A stretch of DNA of 18,857 bases, taken from NCBI GenBank assembly GCA_934643765.1, contig CAKUCT010000009.1, positions 1 through 18,857 on the forward strand, given 5' to 3'. The translations under genes and the position numbers were made by a program. The first letter of the stretch is position 1, and each line of letters opens with the position of its first letter. Shown here piece after piece: positions 1 through 6,501 of this stretch. This DNA comes from an uncultured Oscillospiraceae bacterium. Its GTDB lineage: Bacteria; Bacillota; Clostridia; Oscillospirales; Oscillospiraceae. The notes beneath the pieces are model-generated. The model worked only from the letters and a program-made list of their open reading frames with translations, searched no databases and was not told the origin of the DNA.

Positions 1-187
1 GCAAAATTGCGCCCCGTCCGCCGCCGTAGGGGTAATCGTCGACCTGATTCTGGCGGTTTGTGGTGTAGTCGCGGATCTGGTGGGAATGAATTTCAATGAG
101 GCCCTTTTTCTGGGCCCGGCCGAGAATACTCGACTGCATCACGCCGTCGACCGCGTCCGGGAACAGCGTCAGAATATCAAAGCGCAT
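1..187 (-). CDS. trmD: tRNA (guanine-N1)-methyltransferase TrmD, N-terminal part, cut by the window edge
   Basis: TrmD methylates G37 next to the anticodon of tRNAs reading CNN codons, using S-adenosylmethionine, and so prevents +1 frameshifting. The visible 62 codons read MRFDILTLFP, then SSILGRAQKKGL, IRDYTTNR and VDDYPYGGGRGA. These are family hallmarks of the SPOUT-type TrmD N-terminus, including the glycine-rich DDYPYGGG segment that contributes to the tRNA/cofactor site. The rest lies beyond the left edge. The ATG (185-187) lies inside the 3' end of rimM, an 11-bp overlap in a different frame, so the two genes are almost certainly co-transcribed and translationally coupled, the usual rimM-trmD arrangement. 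No separate ribosome binding site stands out. Identification is secure; nothing can be said about the C-terminal half. Confidence 0.95.
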   Translation of the reverse strand, partial: MRFDILTLFPDAVDGVMQSSILGRAQKKGLIEIHSHQIRDYTTNRQNQVDDYPYGGGRGAIL

Positions 188-674
188 CGGTCTGCATCCC
201 TTCGATGAGTCTGACGCGGATAAAGCCCTCGTCCACGTTCCGCTCCAGGACGTATTCCTGAACGGCGGGGATCATATATTCGTGTTCGCCCTTCACAAAA
301 AACACGTCGTTTGCGCCCGTGGAGATGACCTCTTTCAGCTTGCCGATCTCAACGCCGTCCGCGAGCACGGGAAGGCCCAGCAGATCCTGGATAAACAGCG
401 TGCCGTCCGTAAGCTCAATATCGTCGCGCGCGATAAAGACCACCTGGTCGCGCAGCTTTGCCGCGTCCTCCACGGTGTCGATGCCCGCAAGCTTCATCAG
501 CACGCACGTTTTCTGCACCCGCGCGTCCTCTACGGCGTATTCCTGGTGCTGGATGAACACCCGGTCAAACTCCAGCAGGAACTCCGGGCTGTCTGCCCAG
601 GGGAGAATTTTGACATCGCCGTGCAGACCATGGGTGGAGACAATTTTTCCGGTCTCCAGAAATTGCTTTTTCAT
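177..674 (-). CDS. rimM: Ribosome maturation factor RimM
   Basis: RimM assists maturation of the 30S head by binding ribosomal protein S19 and acting on the 3' domain of 16S rRNA. The 165-residue product has the typical N-terminal signature GKIVSTHGLHGDVK (residues 9-22) of the RimM barrel domain. It is followed by a PRC-barrel domain (about residues 95-165) with DLLGLPVL, GKLKEVISTGANDVF and a MIPAV segment. Length is normal for the family. An in-frame Met lies 8 codons further upstream (698), but I chose the ATG at 674. It has a clean GGAGG (682-686) seven bases upstream, and the homologous core begins right after it. The gene has its own candidate promoter at 737-765, unlike the usual case where it is read through from rpsP/khpA. 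It overlaps trmD by 11 bp. Confidence 0.96.
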   Translation of the reverse strand: MKKQFLETGKIVSTHGLHGDVKILPWADSPEFLLEFDRVFIQHQEYAVEDARVQKTCVLMKLAGIDTVEDAAKLRDQVVFIARDDIELTDGTLFIQDLLGLPVLADGVEIGKLKEVISTGANDVFFVKGEHEYMIPAVQEYVLERNVDEGFIRVRLIEGMQTDAL

Positions 675-736
675 CGCGTTTCCTCCGCGTTTTGTCATTT
701 CTGCGCCATTTGGCGCTAATATGTCATTCTATTTAT

Positions 737-765
737 AGTATACCGCCAAACAGCCCGGCAAACAA
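737..765 (-). promoter_or_regulatory. Candidate sigma-A promoter for rimM-trmD
   Basis: On the minus strand TTGTTT (760-765) and TATACT (737-742) are separated by exactly 17 bp. The -10 matches the consensus at 5 of 6 positions; the -35 is weak (TTG conserved). It lies just downstream of the SLH-gene terminator, so rimM-trmD appears to be an independent transcription unit. A short inverted repeat gcgcca-tt-tggcgc (703-716) falls in the predicted 5' untranslated region. Confidence 0.6.
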
Positions 766-768
766 GCC

Positions 769-808
769 CAAAAACAAAAAAGCCGGGCGCAGCGGAAGCT
801 GCGCCCGG
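769..808 (-). terminator. Rho-independent terminator of the SLH/repeat protein gene
   Basis: Read on the minus strand, a perfect 11-bp stem (798-808 with 783-793) closes a 4-base loop and is followed by a U-rich tract complementary to the A-rich run at 769-780. It begins 8 bp after the stop codon of the SLH gene. Confidence 0.9.
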
Positions 809-816
809 AGATGATC

Positions 817-2739
817 TTATGGACGTTCGTATCGGACAAGATCGTAGCTGTGCGGAACATCGGTGCTGAGCCACTGTTCAAAGGGGCGGGCATTGCGGTA
901 TTCGTGGTCGTTGGTGGCCTCCAGAATTTCGTAGTAATACCAATCGGTTGTGCGGTTGTCCGGGAAGCGGACGGCGCCTTTGCAGATATAGCCCTTGGAC
1001 ACACCGCGGCTGAGCATGCGGTTGACAATGGCGGCGGCTTCTGCGCGGGTGATCGGCTGGTCGGGGCAGAAGGTGCCGTCGGTGTAGCCGGTGACCCAGC
1101 CGTAGCTTGCCGCGGCGCAGATGGCGCGGCTTGCCCAGTGAGTGGCCGGGACATCGGAGAAGGTATCCGTTCCGCGCGGGCAGACGGCAAATCTTGCCGC
1201 GATGCTGACAAACTCCGCGCGGGTGATCGGAAGATTTCCGTGGAAGTTCCCGTCAAGGTAGCCCTGCACATAGCCGCCCGCGGCCATGGAGGAGACGGCC
1301 TTATTGTACCAGTCGGAGCGGGAGACATCCATAAAATCGTTGTAGGATGTCAGAAGCTCCTCGCGGCGCGAATCGCTCAGGAGCCGGTAGAAGACGGTGA
1401 CAGCTTCGGCGCGCGTGATATTGCCCTCGGGGCGGATGGTGCCGTCCGGATAGCCGTAGAGATAGGCAAGGTGCGCGTCAGCGGAAAAACCGTGGAGGAT
1501 GCCGGAGGTGCCGTGGTTGTGATCGTGGTCGTCATCGCCGCCGGGTTTCGGGCCGGGGCCGGGGGCAGGACCAGGACCCGGCTCGGGCTCCTCGCCGCCA
1601 AGCTTTTCCCACTGCGCAACATAGGTCGCGTTTGCGGTGACAGTATCAGAGACGGCGGGCAGCCAGCCGTTGAAGCGGTAGCCGTCACGCGACGGTGTGC
1701 CGGAGAAGGCTGGAGTCGGGGCGCCGGATTTGGCGGTGTAAACCTGGTCGGCGAAAGCCGCGCCGTTTACGCCGTCGGTGTAAGTAATGGTGAAGGTCTC
1801 GTCCTCATCGCCGCCGGGCTCGGGCTCCTCGCCGCCGAGCTTTTCCCACTGCGCAACATAGGTTGCGTTTGCGGTGACGGTATCGGAGACAGCGGGCAGC
1901 CAGCCGTTAAAGCGGTAGCCGCTGCGCGAAGGTGTGCCGGTGAAGGCGGGGGTCGGGTCGCCGGATTTGGCGGTGTAAACCTGATCGGCGAAAGCTGTGC
2001 CATTTACGCCGTCGGTGTAAGTAATGGTGAAGGTCTCGTCTTCATCGCCTCCCGGCTCGGGCTCCTCGCCGCCAAGCTTTTCCCACTGCGCGACATAGGT
2101 CGCGTTTGCGGTCACGGTCTCAGAGACAGCGGGCAGCCAGCCGTTAAAGCGGTAGCCGCTGCGCGAAGGTGTGCCGGTGAAGGTGGGGGTTGGATCGCCG
2201 GATTTGACGGTGTAAACCTGATCGGCGAAAGCCGCGCCGTTTACGCCGTCGGTGTAGGTCACGGTGAAGGTTTCGTCCTCATCGCCGCCGGGGCCGGGAT
2301 CGGGCTCTGCGCCTTTGTAGACCAGATAGAAGTTCTTGGAGCAAGGATACGGCTCGCTGCCCGTAACGTTGGCGGTGGCATTCACGGTGCTGGATGTCCA
2401 GTCGTAAAACGTACCCTGGACGGCGTTGGGACTAAAATAGGCCGCGAACGAGTAGCCGGTCCAATCGGTGGTTGTAAGGCCGAGAGCGCTGGGATGGAAC
2501 AGCTTCAGCGGGACACTGTGATTGTAGCCGCTGTGGCCGGTGCTGTCGGTACAGGTGACGGTAATGGTGTCGATCAGGGTGGGGTTCTGGTAGCCAAGGG
2601 GTTTGCTGCTGTCGAGTGTGACCTGATAGATGTTCACGGAAATCTGATGGCCGGTTCCCGATGCGGCTGCTACCGGTGTGCATAGGCTGAGCAGCAGCAA
2701 AACCAGAGCCAGAAGCGACACGGACAGGCGTTTTTTCAT
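817..2739 (-). CDS. Secreted surface protein: three InlB-type (Listeria-Bacteroides) repeats plus three SLH motifs
   Basis: This 640-residue protein is predicted to be exported and held on the cell wall. Residues 1-25 are a signal peptide (KKR, long Leu-rich core, TPVAAA). Residues 28-150 form an unrecognised Ser/Thr/aromatic-rich domain ending in a DPGPGGDEDE linker. Residues 157-389 are three tandem 79-residue repeats with the TYTDGVNG, GYRFNGW and ATYVAQW signatures of the InlB B-repeat/Flg_new family. A Pro/Gly linker with a DDDHDHNHG run follows, then three SLH motifs (about 425-590) with the conserved GYPDGTIRP, ITRAE, GYLDGNF, GYTDGTF signatures and a 50-residue tail. SLH motifs bind pyruvylated secondary wall polymers. 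The ATG at 2739 was chosen over an upstream in-frame start because AGGAGG (2748-2753) precedes it and the signal peptide starts there. The gene is monocistronic, with terminators on both sides. Ligand or partner is unknown. Confidence 0.9.
   Translation of the reverse strand: MKKRLSVSLLALVLLLLSLCTPVAAASGTGHQISVNIYQVTLDSSKPLGYQNPTLIDTITVTCTDSTGHSGYNHSVPLKLFHPSALGLTTTDWTGYSFAAYFSPNAVQGTFYDWTSSTVNATANVTGSEPYPCSKNFYLVYKGAEPDPGPGGDEDETFTVTYTDGVNGAAFADQVYTVKSGDPTPTFTGTPSRSGYRFNGWLPAVSETVTANATYVAQWEKLGGEEPEPGGDEDETFTITYTDGVNGTAFADQVYTAKSGDPTPAFTGTPSRSGYRFNGWLPAVSDTVTANATYVAQWEKLGGEEPEPGGDEDETFTITYTDGVNGAAFADQVYTAKSGAPTPAFSGTPSRDGYRFNGWLPAVSDTVTANATYVAQWEKLGGEEPEPGPGPAPGPGPKPGGDDDHDHNHGTSGILHGFSADAHLAYLYGYPDGTIRPEGNITRAEAVTVFYRLLSDSRREELLTSYNDFMDVSRSDWYNKAVSSMAAGGYVQGYLDGNFHGNLPITRAEFVSIAARFAVCPRGTDTFSDVPATHWASRAICAAASYGWVTGYTDGTFCPDQPITRAEAAAIVNRMLSRGVSKGYICKGAVRFPDNRTTDWYYYEILEATNDHEYRNARPFEQWLSTDVPHSYDLVRYERP
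1573..2271 (-). repeat. Three tandem 237-bp coding repeats
   Basis: Three head-to-tail units of exactly 237 bp (79 codons), starting at 2271, 2034 and 1797 on the minus strand; the last keeps about 75 codons before it runs into the Pro/Gly linker. Landmarks such as the agcttttcccactgcgc string recur at 1601, 1838 and 2075, confirming the period. The units differ at only a handful of residues (for example VTYTDG/ITYTDG, VKSG/AKSG, SRSG/SRDG), which suggests recent duplication or ongoing homogenisation. Confidence 0.95.
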
Positions 2740-2884
2740 GTTTGATTCCTCCTGCGTTTTCTGAATTTTTTGTCGAATTTTCTTGGCGGTTTTGTGACGT
2801 TTTCCAAGAAACGATACAATTCTAACAAACAAATTCTGAGAAAAATGTAAAAATGTGGAGAAATCAAAAATCGCACTTTTTCGC

Positions 2885-2917
2885 AAAAAAACTGCGCAGT
2901 CAGCGTAGACTGCGCAG
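2885..2917 (-). terminator. Rho-independent terminator of the ABC importer operon
   Basis: A 10-bp perfect stem ctgcgcagtc / gactgcgcag (2892-2901 with 2908-2917) with a 6-base loop is followed, on the minus strand, by seven U residues (2885-2891). It lies 34 bp after the ATPase stop codon. The remainder of the 2740-2950 spacer is AT-rich and should hold the promoter of the SLH gene, but I could not pick a convincing -35/-10 pair. Confidence 0.88.
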
Positions 2918-2950
2918 AAATTTTATGGCTTTAAAATGGTGGAGAACGGC

Positions 2951-3736
2951 TCAGACCAGCAGCATGCGGTCGTTATCAAGCGCTTTGCCGGAGATTTCGC
3001 GGAAGCGGGCCAGAAGATCAGAGACGCTCAGCGCGCTTCGCTCTTCGCCTGCAACATCCAGAACAATCTTGCCCTGGTTCATCATAATCGTCCGGTTGCC
3101 AAGCTCCAGCGCGGAGGCCATGTTGTGGGTGATCATCAGGCAGGTGAGATGGTTTTCGTCCACAATTCTTGTGGTAAGTGCCAGAACCTTTTCCGCCGTA
3201 CCGGGGTCGAGCGCCGCCGTGTGCTCATCGAGCAGCAGCAGCTTCGGGGGATTATAGGTTGCCATCATCAGCGTCAGCGCCTGCCGCTGGCCGCCGGAAA
3301 GAAGACCGACCGGCTGGCTCATGCGGTTTTCAAGCCCCATGCCGAGCAGCGCCACGCGCTCGCGCAGCTGCCGCTTCTCCTGCTTTGTGAGCCGGTGCAG
3401 CCAGCCGCCCTTGCCCGCGGCCAGAGCCAGATTTTCTTCAATCGTCATGCCCGGCGCGCTGCCGCGCATGGGATCCTGGAACAGCCTTCCGATGCTCTTG
3501 GAGCGTTTGTGCTCGGGCGTGAGGGTGATATCCTCGCCGTCGAGCATGATTTCACCGGAATCGGTGATGAAGCTTCCGGCAATCGCGCCGAAGAGCGTCG
3601 ATTTGCCTGCGCCGTTTGCGCCGATGATGGAGATGAAGTCGCCGGGCCGGACGTGGAGCGAAACATCGTCCAGCGCGAGCTTGGCGTCTTCCGTGCCGGG
3701 GTTGAAGGTTTTGGAGAGATGGGTAAGCTTCAGCAT
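2951..3736 (-). CDS. trpZ: ABC importer ATP-binding protein, tryptophan-type (TrpZ-like)
   Basis: This is the cytoplasmic ATPase that powers the importer encoded by the two preceding genes. The 261-residue protein contains every ABC motif: Walker A GANGAGKST (39-47), Q-loop Gln87 in RLFQDP, signature LSGGQRQ (146-152), Walker B LLLLDE (166-171), D-loop ALDPGT and switch His204 in MITH. The start at 3736 is 2 bp after the permease stop codon, so the two are coupled. The combination with a BPD_transp_2-type permease and a PF04392-type binding protein is the known TrpXYZ arrangement of Firmicutes. Substrate assignment rests on the Trp T-box at 6163-6448, not on this protein, which alone would only be called a generic branched-chain/sugar-type ABC ATPase. 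The operon ends here, at the terminator at 2885-2917. Confidence 0.85.
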   Translation of the reverse strand: MLKLTHLSKTFNPGTEDAKLALDDVSLHVRPGDFISIIGANGAGKSTLFGAIAGSFITDSGEIMLDGEDITLTPEHKRSKSIGRLFQDPMRGSAPGMTIEENLALAAGKGGWLHRLTKQEKRQLRERVALLGMGLENRMSQPVGLLSGGQRQALTLMMATYNPPKLLLLDEHTAALDPGTAEKVLALTTRIVDENHLTCLMITHNMASALELGNRTIMMNQGKIVLDVAGEERSALSVSDLLARFREISGKALDNDRMLLV

Positions 3737-3738
3737 GG

Positions 3739-4668
3739 TTACGCCCTCCTTCCGGATTTGTGCGCCATACGGCGGCGCAGCAGCGGAAGCTGCTCTTTGA
3801 GATACGGAATCGAAATGGCCGCGATGACGACGATTGCGGAGACAAACTTCAGCATGAACGCCGGCATATCAAAGCGCAGCGCGATGGTATAGACCAGGCG
3901 GAACAAGAACGCGCCGAGCACCATGCCGAAGATGCGCAGCGGAAGCTTCTTCCGGCCGAGGAACACCTGGCCGATGAGAAGCGAGGCCAGCGCAATGGTC
4001 ACCATGCCGGAACCGATGTCAATGTTCACGGATTTTTGCGACTGGGCCAGAAGGCAGCCCGAGAGCGCGGTAAACGAGTTTGCGATGCAAAGGCCGATGA
4101 TGGTTGTAAACGCGGGGTTGATGGAAGACGAGCGGACCATATCGGGGTTGTTGCCGGTGGCGCGGATGGCAAGGCCGAGGCGTGTCTTTAAAAACAGACC
4201 CAGAAGAACGGATACCAGCAGTACGGCAATGGCGCTGACGACAAGTTTATACTGCCCGGAGAGCGCCGTTCCGTCGAGCAGCGTTTTCATGTCGGAAAAG
4301 ACGCTTGGCGTCTTGTTCATATTGAGAACAGACGAGCCGCCCATGACGGCAATATTGACAGAATAAAGTGCAGTGTTCACGATGATACCTGCAAGCAGGC
4401 TGTTGACGCCCATCTTTGTCTGCAAAATGGCCGTCACAAAGCCCGAGGCCACGCCGGCCAGCATAGCCGCCGGAATCGAGAGGTACGGATGACCCGCAAT
4501 GGCGACTGCTGCACCGACGGTTGCGCCGAGGGTAAAGCAGCCGTCAGTCGACAGATCGCACACGCCGAGCATCGAATAGCTCAGAAACAGTGCAAGCACT
4601 GTCAGTGCGCTCATCAGACCCAGCTCCAGCGCGGTCTGCCCGAGGCCTAAAATAGAATCCAGCGACAT
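3739..4668 (-). CDS. trpY: ABC importer membrane permease, tryptophan-type (TrpY-like)
   Basis: This is the membrane subunit of the importer, in the BPD_transp_2/LivH-like permease class. The 309-residue product is strongly hydrophobic, with about eight to nine predicted membrane segments. Examples are LGLMSALTVLALFLSYSML near the N-terminus, AAMLAGVASGFVTAIL, and a C-terminal FVSAIVVIAAISI before a basic RRRMAHKSGRRA tail. The DLSTDGCFTLGATVGA segment near residue 40 resembles the conserved second-helix region of this class. The ATG is preceded by AAGGAGG with 5-bp spacing, a much stronger site than that of the upstream binding protein gene. The gap of 231 bp to that gene is unusually long for an ABC operon and is mostly filled by a palindromic element (4685-4837). 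The downstream ATPase begins 2 bp after the stop. Confidence 0.87.
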   Translation of the reverse strand: MSLDSILGLGQTALELGLMSALTVLALFLSYSMLGVCDLSTDGCFTLGATVGAAVAIAGHPYLSIPAAMLAGVASGFVTAILQTKMGVNSLLAGIIVNTALYSVNIAVMGGSSVLNMNKTPSVFSDMKTLLDGTALSGQYKLVVSAIAVLLVSVLLGLFLKTRLGLAIRATGNNPDMVRSSSINPAFTTIIGLCIANSFTALSGCLLAQSQKSVNIDIGSGMVTIALASLLIGQVFLGRKKLPLRIFGMVLGAFLFRLVYTIALRFDMPAFMLKFVSAIVVIAAISIPYLKEQLPLLRRRMAHKSGRRA

Positions 4669-4684
4669 AATTCCTCCTTGCGGT

Positions 4685-4837
4685 CAGCAACAAACCATTC
4701 GTCTGCGGGCTTCGACGGATCTTTTGCTGCAATGCTGCGTTTGAAAGCTCAAAATACATCAAGTATTCCTTCGCTTCCAAGCTTTGCCTTGCATCAAAAT
4801 CTATCGCCGAATCCTCTTGCCGAATGATTTGTTGTTG
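4685..4837. repeat. 153-bp imperfect palindromic element (MITE/REP-like) between trpX and trpY
   Basis: The ends are 17-bp inverted repeats: CAGCAACAAACCATTCG at 4685-4701 and, read on the other strand from 4837, CAACAACAAATCATTCG, matching at 15 of 17 positions. The similarity continues inward (shared CGG-TTCG-CG, then TTTTG-TGCAA-GC), so the whole element could fold into one long imperfect hairpin. No transposase is present. It is non-coding in my view, although it opens a 78-codon frame on the minus strand that runs into trpY. The size, terminal inverted repeats and intra-operon location fit a miniature inverted-repeat element or an extragenic palindromic repeat. Confidence 0.65.
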
Positions 4838-4899
4838 CCCTGATTTTCTATGTTTATGTTGTAGTTCCGATAAAATAAGCAGTCGGCTTTTGATTGAGG

Positions 4900-6036
4900 T
4901 TACTGGACTTCGTCAAAGCTCTCTGCGGTGACGATCGGCTGAACCTTGGTGCAGTACGGGGCGAACTTCTCAGCCAGCTCGTCAAAATCGATGCCGAGCG
5001 CCTGGCAGATGTCGGTGTTGATGGTGGCGGTGCCGTTGTCAAAGGTCTTGACGGGAGTTGCGGCGGGGTCTGCGCCACCCAGCAGAATGTCTGCGATCAT
5101 GTTGGCGGTTTCCACACCGAGGTTTGCGTAGTCCACGCCGTAACCGAGGAACGCGCCGTTCAGAGCGAAGGAGTCAGCGCCGGTGTAGTGGGGGATGCCG
5201 GCCTCGGCAAAGGTTTCATAGATCGTGAGCTCGGACTTCATAACGGTGTTGTCGGTCGGGGTGAAGACAGCGTCCACACCGTCCGTGACCAGAGCCTGCG
5301 CAGCCAGCGCAATTTCATCGACACTTGTGCCGGTGCGCTCAATCACATCGACGCCTTTGCTCTCGAGATATTCTTTTGCGTGGGCAATGGCGGTTGCGGC
5401 GGAATCCTGGCCGACGTCATACAGAAGGCCGACGGACTTGATGTCAGGGTTCTGCACGAACATCAGGTTCATCACAGAAGCGGTGTCCAGATAGTCGGAG
5501 GTGCCGGTGAGGTTGCTGCCCGGAGCTTCCAGAGAATCGACGATGCCGACGGAGACGGGGTCGGAGACGGCGGCGAAGACGACGGGCGTGCCAGACTCTT
5601 CGGTGGCTGCCTGCATGGCCATGGCGACCGGGGTCGCGACGGCGACGAGAAGATCTGCGTTGTCGGCCTGGAAGTTCGAGATGATCTGGGACATGAGATT
5701 CGCGTCGGCGTTGCAGTTGTCGTATTCGACGTTGAAGGTGACGCCCTTCTCTTCGCCGATGGCGGCGAGCTGCGTCTGGATGTTTTCAACGATCTGGTTG
5801 AGGGATGCGTCGTCGACGTAGTTGCAGATGCCGATGGTGTAGGACGCGGCCTCAGAAGCGGTCTCGGAGGAGGCGTCGGAAGAAGCTTCGGTGGAAGCGG
5901 TGTCATTGCTTTCGGATGCGGAAGAGGTGTTCGATGCGGTTTCAGCGGGGGCCGAGGGCTCCGTCTTTGCGGCGCACGCGGCAAACATGGAAACGCTCAT
6001 CAGAGCGACAAGAATGAGAGCAAGAATCTTTTTCAT
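4900..6036 (-). CDS. trpX: ABC importer substrate-binding lipoprotein, tryptophan-type (TrpX-like)
   Basis: This is the membrane-anchored binding protein that captures the substrate outside the cell and delivers it to the TrpY-like permease. The 378-residue product begins with a lipoprotein signal peptide MKKILALILVALMSVSMFAAC, with the modified cysteine at residue 21. A Ser/Thr/Glu-rich spacer (to about residue 68) follows, then a two-lobed domain of the ABC_sub_bind (PF04392) family: VGIVDSLEAPGSNLTGTSD, KSVGLLYDVGQDSA, VDAVFTPTDNTV, and GADSFALNGAFLGYGVDY. The chosen ATG (6036) fits the signal peptide. An in-frame TTG at 6057 is less likely. The only Shine-Dalgarno-like sequence is a distant GAAAGG (6050-6055, 13 bp upstream), so translation may depend on the small ORF at 6073-6144. 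Expression should be induced by uncharged tRNA-Trp through the T-box leader. The family alone does not prove tryptophan specificity. Confidence 0.88.
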   Translation of the reverse strand: MKKILALILVALMSVSMFAACAAKTEPSAPAETASNTSSASESNDTASTEASSDASSETASEAASYTIGICNYVDDASLNQIVENIQTQLAAIGEEKGVTFNVEYDNCNADANLMSQIISNFQADNADLLVAVATPVAMAMQAATEESGTPVVFAAVSDPVSVGIVDSLEAPGSNLTGTSDYLDTASVMNLMFVQNPDIKSVGLLYDVGQDSAATAIAHAKEYLESKGVDVIERTGTSVDEIALAAQALVTDGVDAVFTPTDNTVMKSELTIYETFAEAGIPHYTGADSFALNGAFLGYGVDYANLGVETANMIADILLGGADPAATPVKTFDNGTATINTDICQALGIDFDELAEKFAPYCTKVQPIVTAESFDEVQ

Positions 6037-6072
6037 TTTGGAATACCAACCTTTCAAAAGTCAAAGTAACGT

Positions 6073-6144
6073 TTATGTTGTATGGGATGAAGAAAAAACT
6101 TTGATTTCGCGGCGCAAGCGCCATCGTTTGGTATACAGTTTCAT
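6073..6144 (-). CDS. Small ORF (23 codons) between the T-box leader and trpX, possible leader peptide
   Basis: It starts with ATG at 6142-6144 and ends with TAA at 6073. A textbook AGGGAGG (6153-6159) lies eight bases upstream, much stronger than the trpX site. The product begins MKLYTKRW and is very basic in its first half (eight Lys/Arg residues), then Ser/Thr-rich. A single Trp codon is codon 8, immediately followed by a GGCGC-TT-GCGCC inverted repeat (6111-6122). The stop codon lies 17 bp before the weak trpX Shine-Dalgarno and 36 bp before the trpX ATG. It is transcribed only when the T-box terminator is read through. Position, ribosome binding site and Trp codon suggest a regulatory leader peptide coupled to trpX. 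No family is recognised, and it may be a fortuitous frame. Confidence 0.5.
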   Translation of the reverse strand: MKLYTKRWRLRREIKVFSSSHTT

Positions 6145-6162
6145 GTGAAAAACCTCCCTGGG

Positions 6163-6209
6163 AAAAACAAAAACTCCTGTCCCGGCAATTACAAATTGCT
6201 GGGACAGGA
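6163..6209 (-). terminator. T-box leader terminator hairpin
   Basis: On the minus strand UCCUGUCCC-A-GCAAUU pairs with AAUUGC-C-GGGACAGGA around a UGU loop (one A-C mismatch), and is followed by GUUUUUGUUUUU. This 15-bp intrinsic terminator is mutually exclusive with the T-box antiterminator, which uses the same UCCUGU-CCC strand. Confidence 0.93.
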
Positions 6210-6448
6210 GATCATTCCTGCGGTGCCACCCGGCTTGACGCATATCTCTGCGTCCACTCATGCGTACCATCATACGCTGGCGTTTGATTACGAAGCGCCT
6301 GCTCCGTCGCACATACTGGGAAACGGCTGTTTCTTTTCTGATTGCCCTCAGAAGTCCATTCAATTCCAGCGATCCTGCCGCAATCCCACCGCCTGCGGCT
6401 CTCTTGAGGAAATCGTGATTGGAATCTACTCACCCTTCTTCAACGGTT
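6163..6448 (-). ncRNA. T-box riboswitch, tryptophan specifier (UGG), controlling trpXYZ
   Basis: This leader senses uncharged tRNA-Trp and switches between antitermination and termination. Stem I is built on AGAAG (6435-6439) pairing with CUUCU (6350-6354), with an AGUAG motif (6426-6430) on the 5' side. The 3' side of the specifier loop reads GAA-UGG-A, giving specifier UGG at 6356-6358. Two hairpins follow: GCGUA/UACGC and GACGCA/UGCGUC. The T-box GGGUGGCACCGC lies at 6220-6231; its bulge UGGC pairs with the NCCA end of a tRNA having discriminator G73, as bacterial tRNA-Trp has. The antiterminator would be GGG-UGGCACC-GCAGGA-AUGAUC-UCCUGU-CCC, competing with the terminator at 6163-6209. Specifier and bulge agree independently, so Trp is a strong assignment. 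The transcription start (about 6448) is predicted from the promoter. Confidence 0.93.
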
Positions 6449-6454
6449 TTTTGC

Positions 6455-6483
6455 ATTATAGCGCCGGAGGAGCCGGCTGTCAA
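6455..6483 (-). promoter_or_regulatory. Perfect-consensus sigma-A promoter of the T-box/trpXYZ operon
   Basis: TTGACA (6478-6483) and TATAAT (6455-6460) with a 17-bp spacer: both hexamers and the spacing are full consensus. This fits a unit whose control lies in the leader RNA rather than in initiation. The spacer contains a 5-bp inverted repeat GCCGG-CTCCT-CCGGC. The -35 lies 18 bp after the proA stop codon and no proA terminator precedes it, so proBA read-through would enter the T-box leader too. Confidence 0.95.
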
Positions 6484-6501
6484 GAGGGAAGACAAAAATT
6501 T

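Noticed and set aside
1573..2271. Regular 237-bp repeats considered as CRISPR or satellite DNA
   Set aside because: They lie in frame within a protein gene and encode known InlB-type repeats; there are no short repeat/spacer units.
811..2685. 624-codon open frame antisense to the SLH/repeat protein gene
   Set aside because: Its product is Gly/Ala/Val/Arg-rich with the same 79-residue periodicity imposed by the opposite strand, has no ribosome binding site or signal peptide, and reads through the SLH gene's terminator. It is a shadow of GC-rich coding DNA.
4544..4780. 78-codon minus-strand frame starting inside the palindromic element and running into trpY
   Set aside because: It overlaps trpY out of frame by 125 bp, and its first half is the translation of the inverted-repeat element; better explained as a by-product of a non-coding repeat.
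4894..6069. 391-codon plus-strand frame opposite trpX
   Set aside because: Low-complexity Gly/Asp/Val-rich shadow; the minus frame has a lipobox and a well-matched binding-protein domain.
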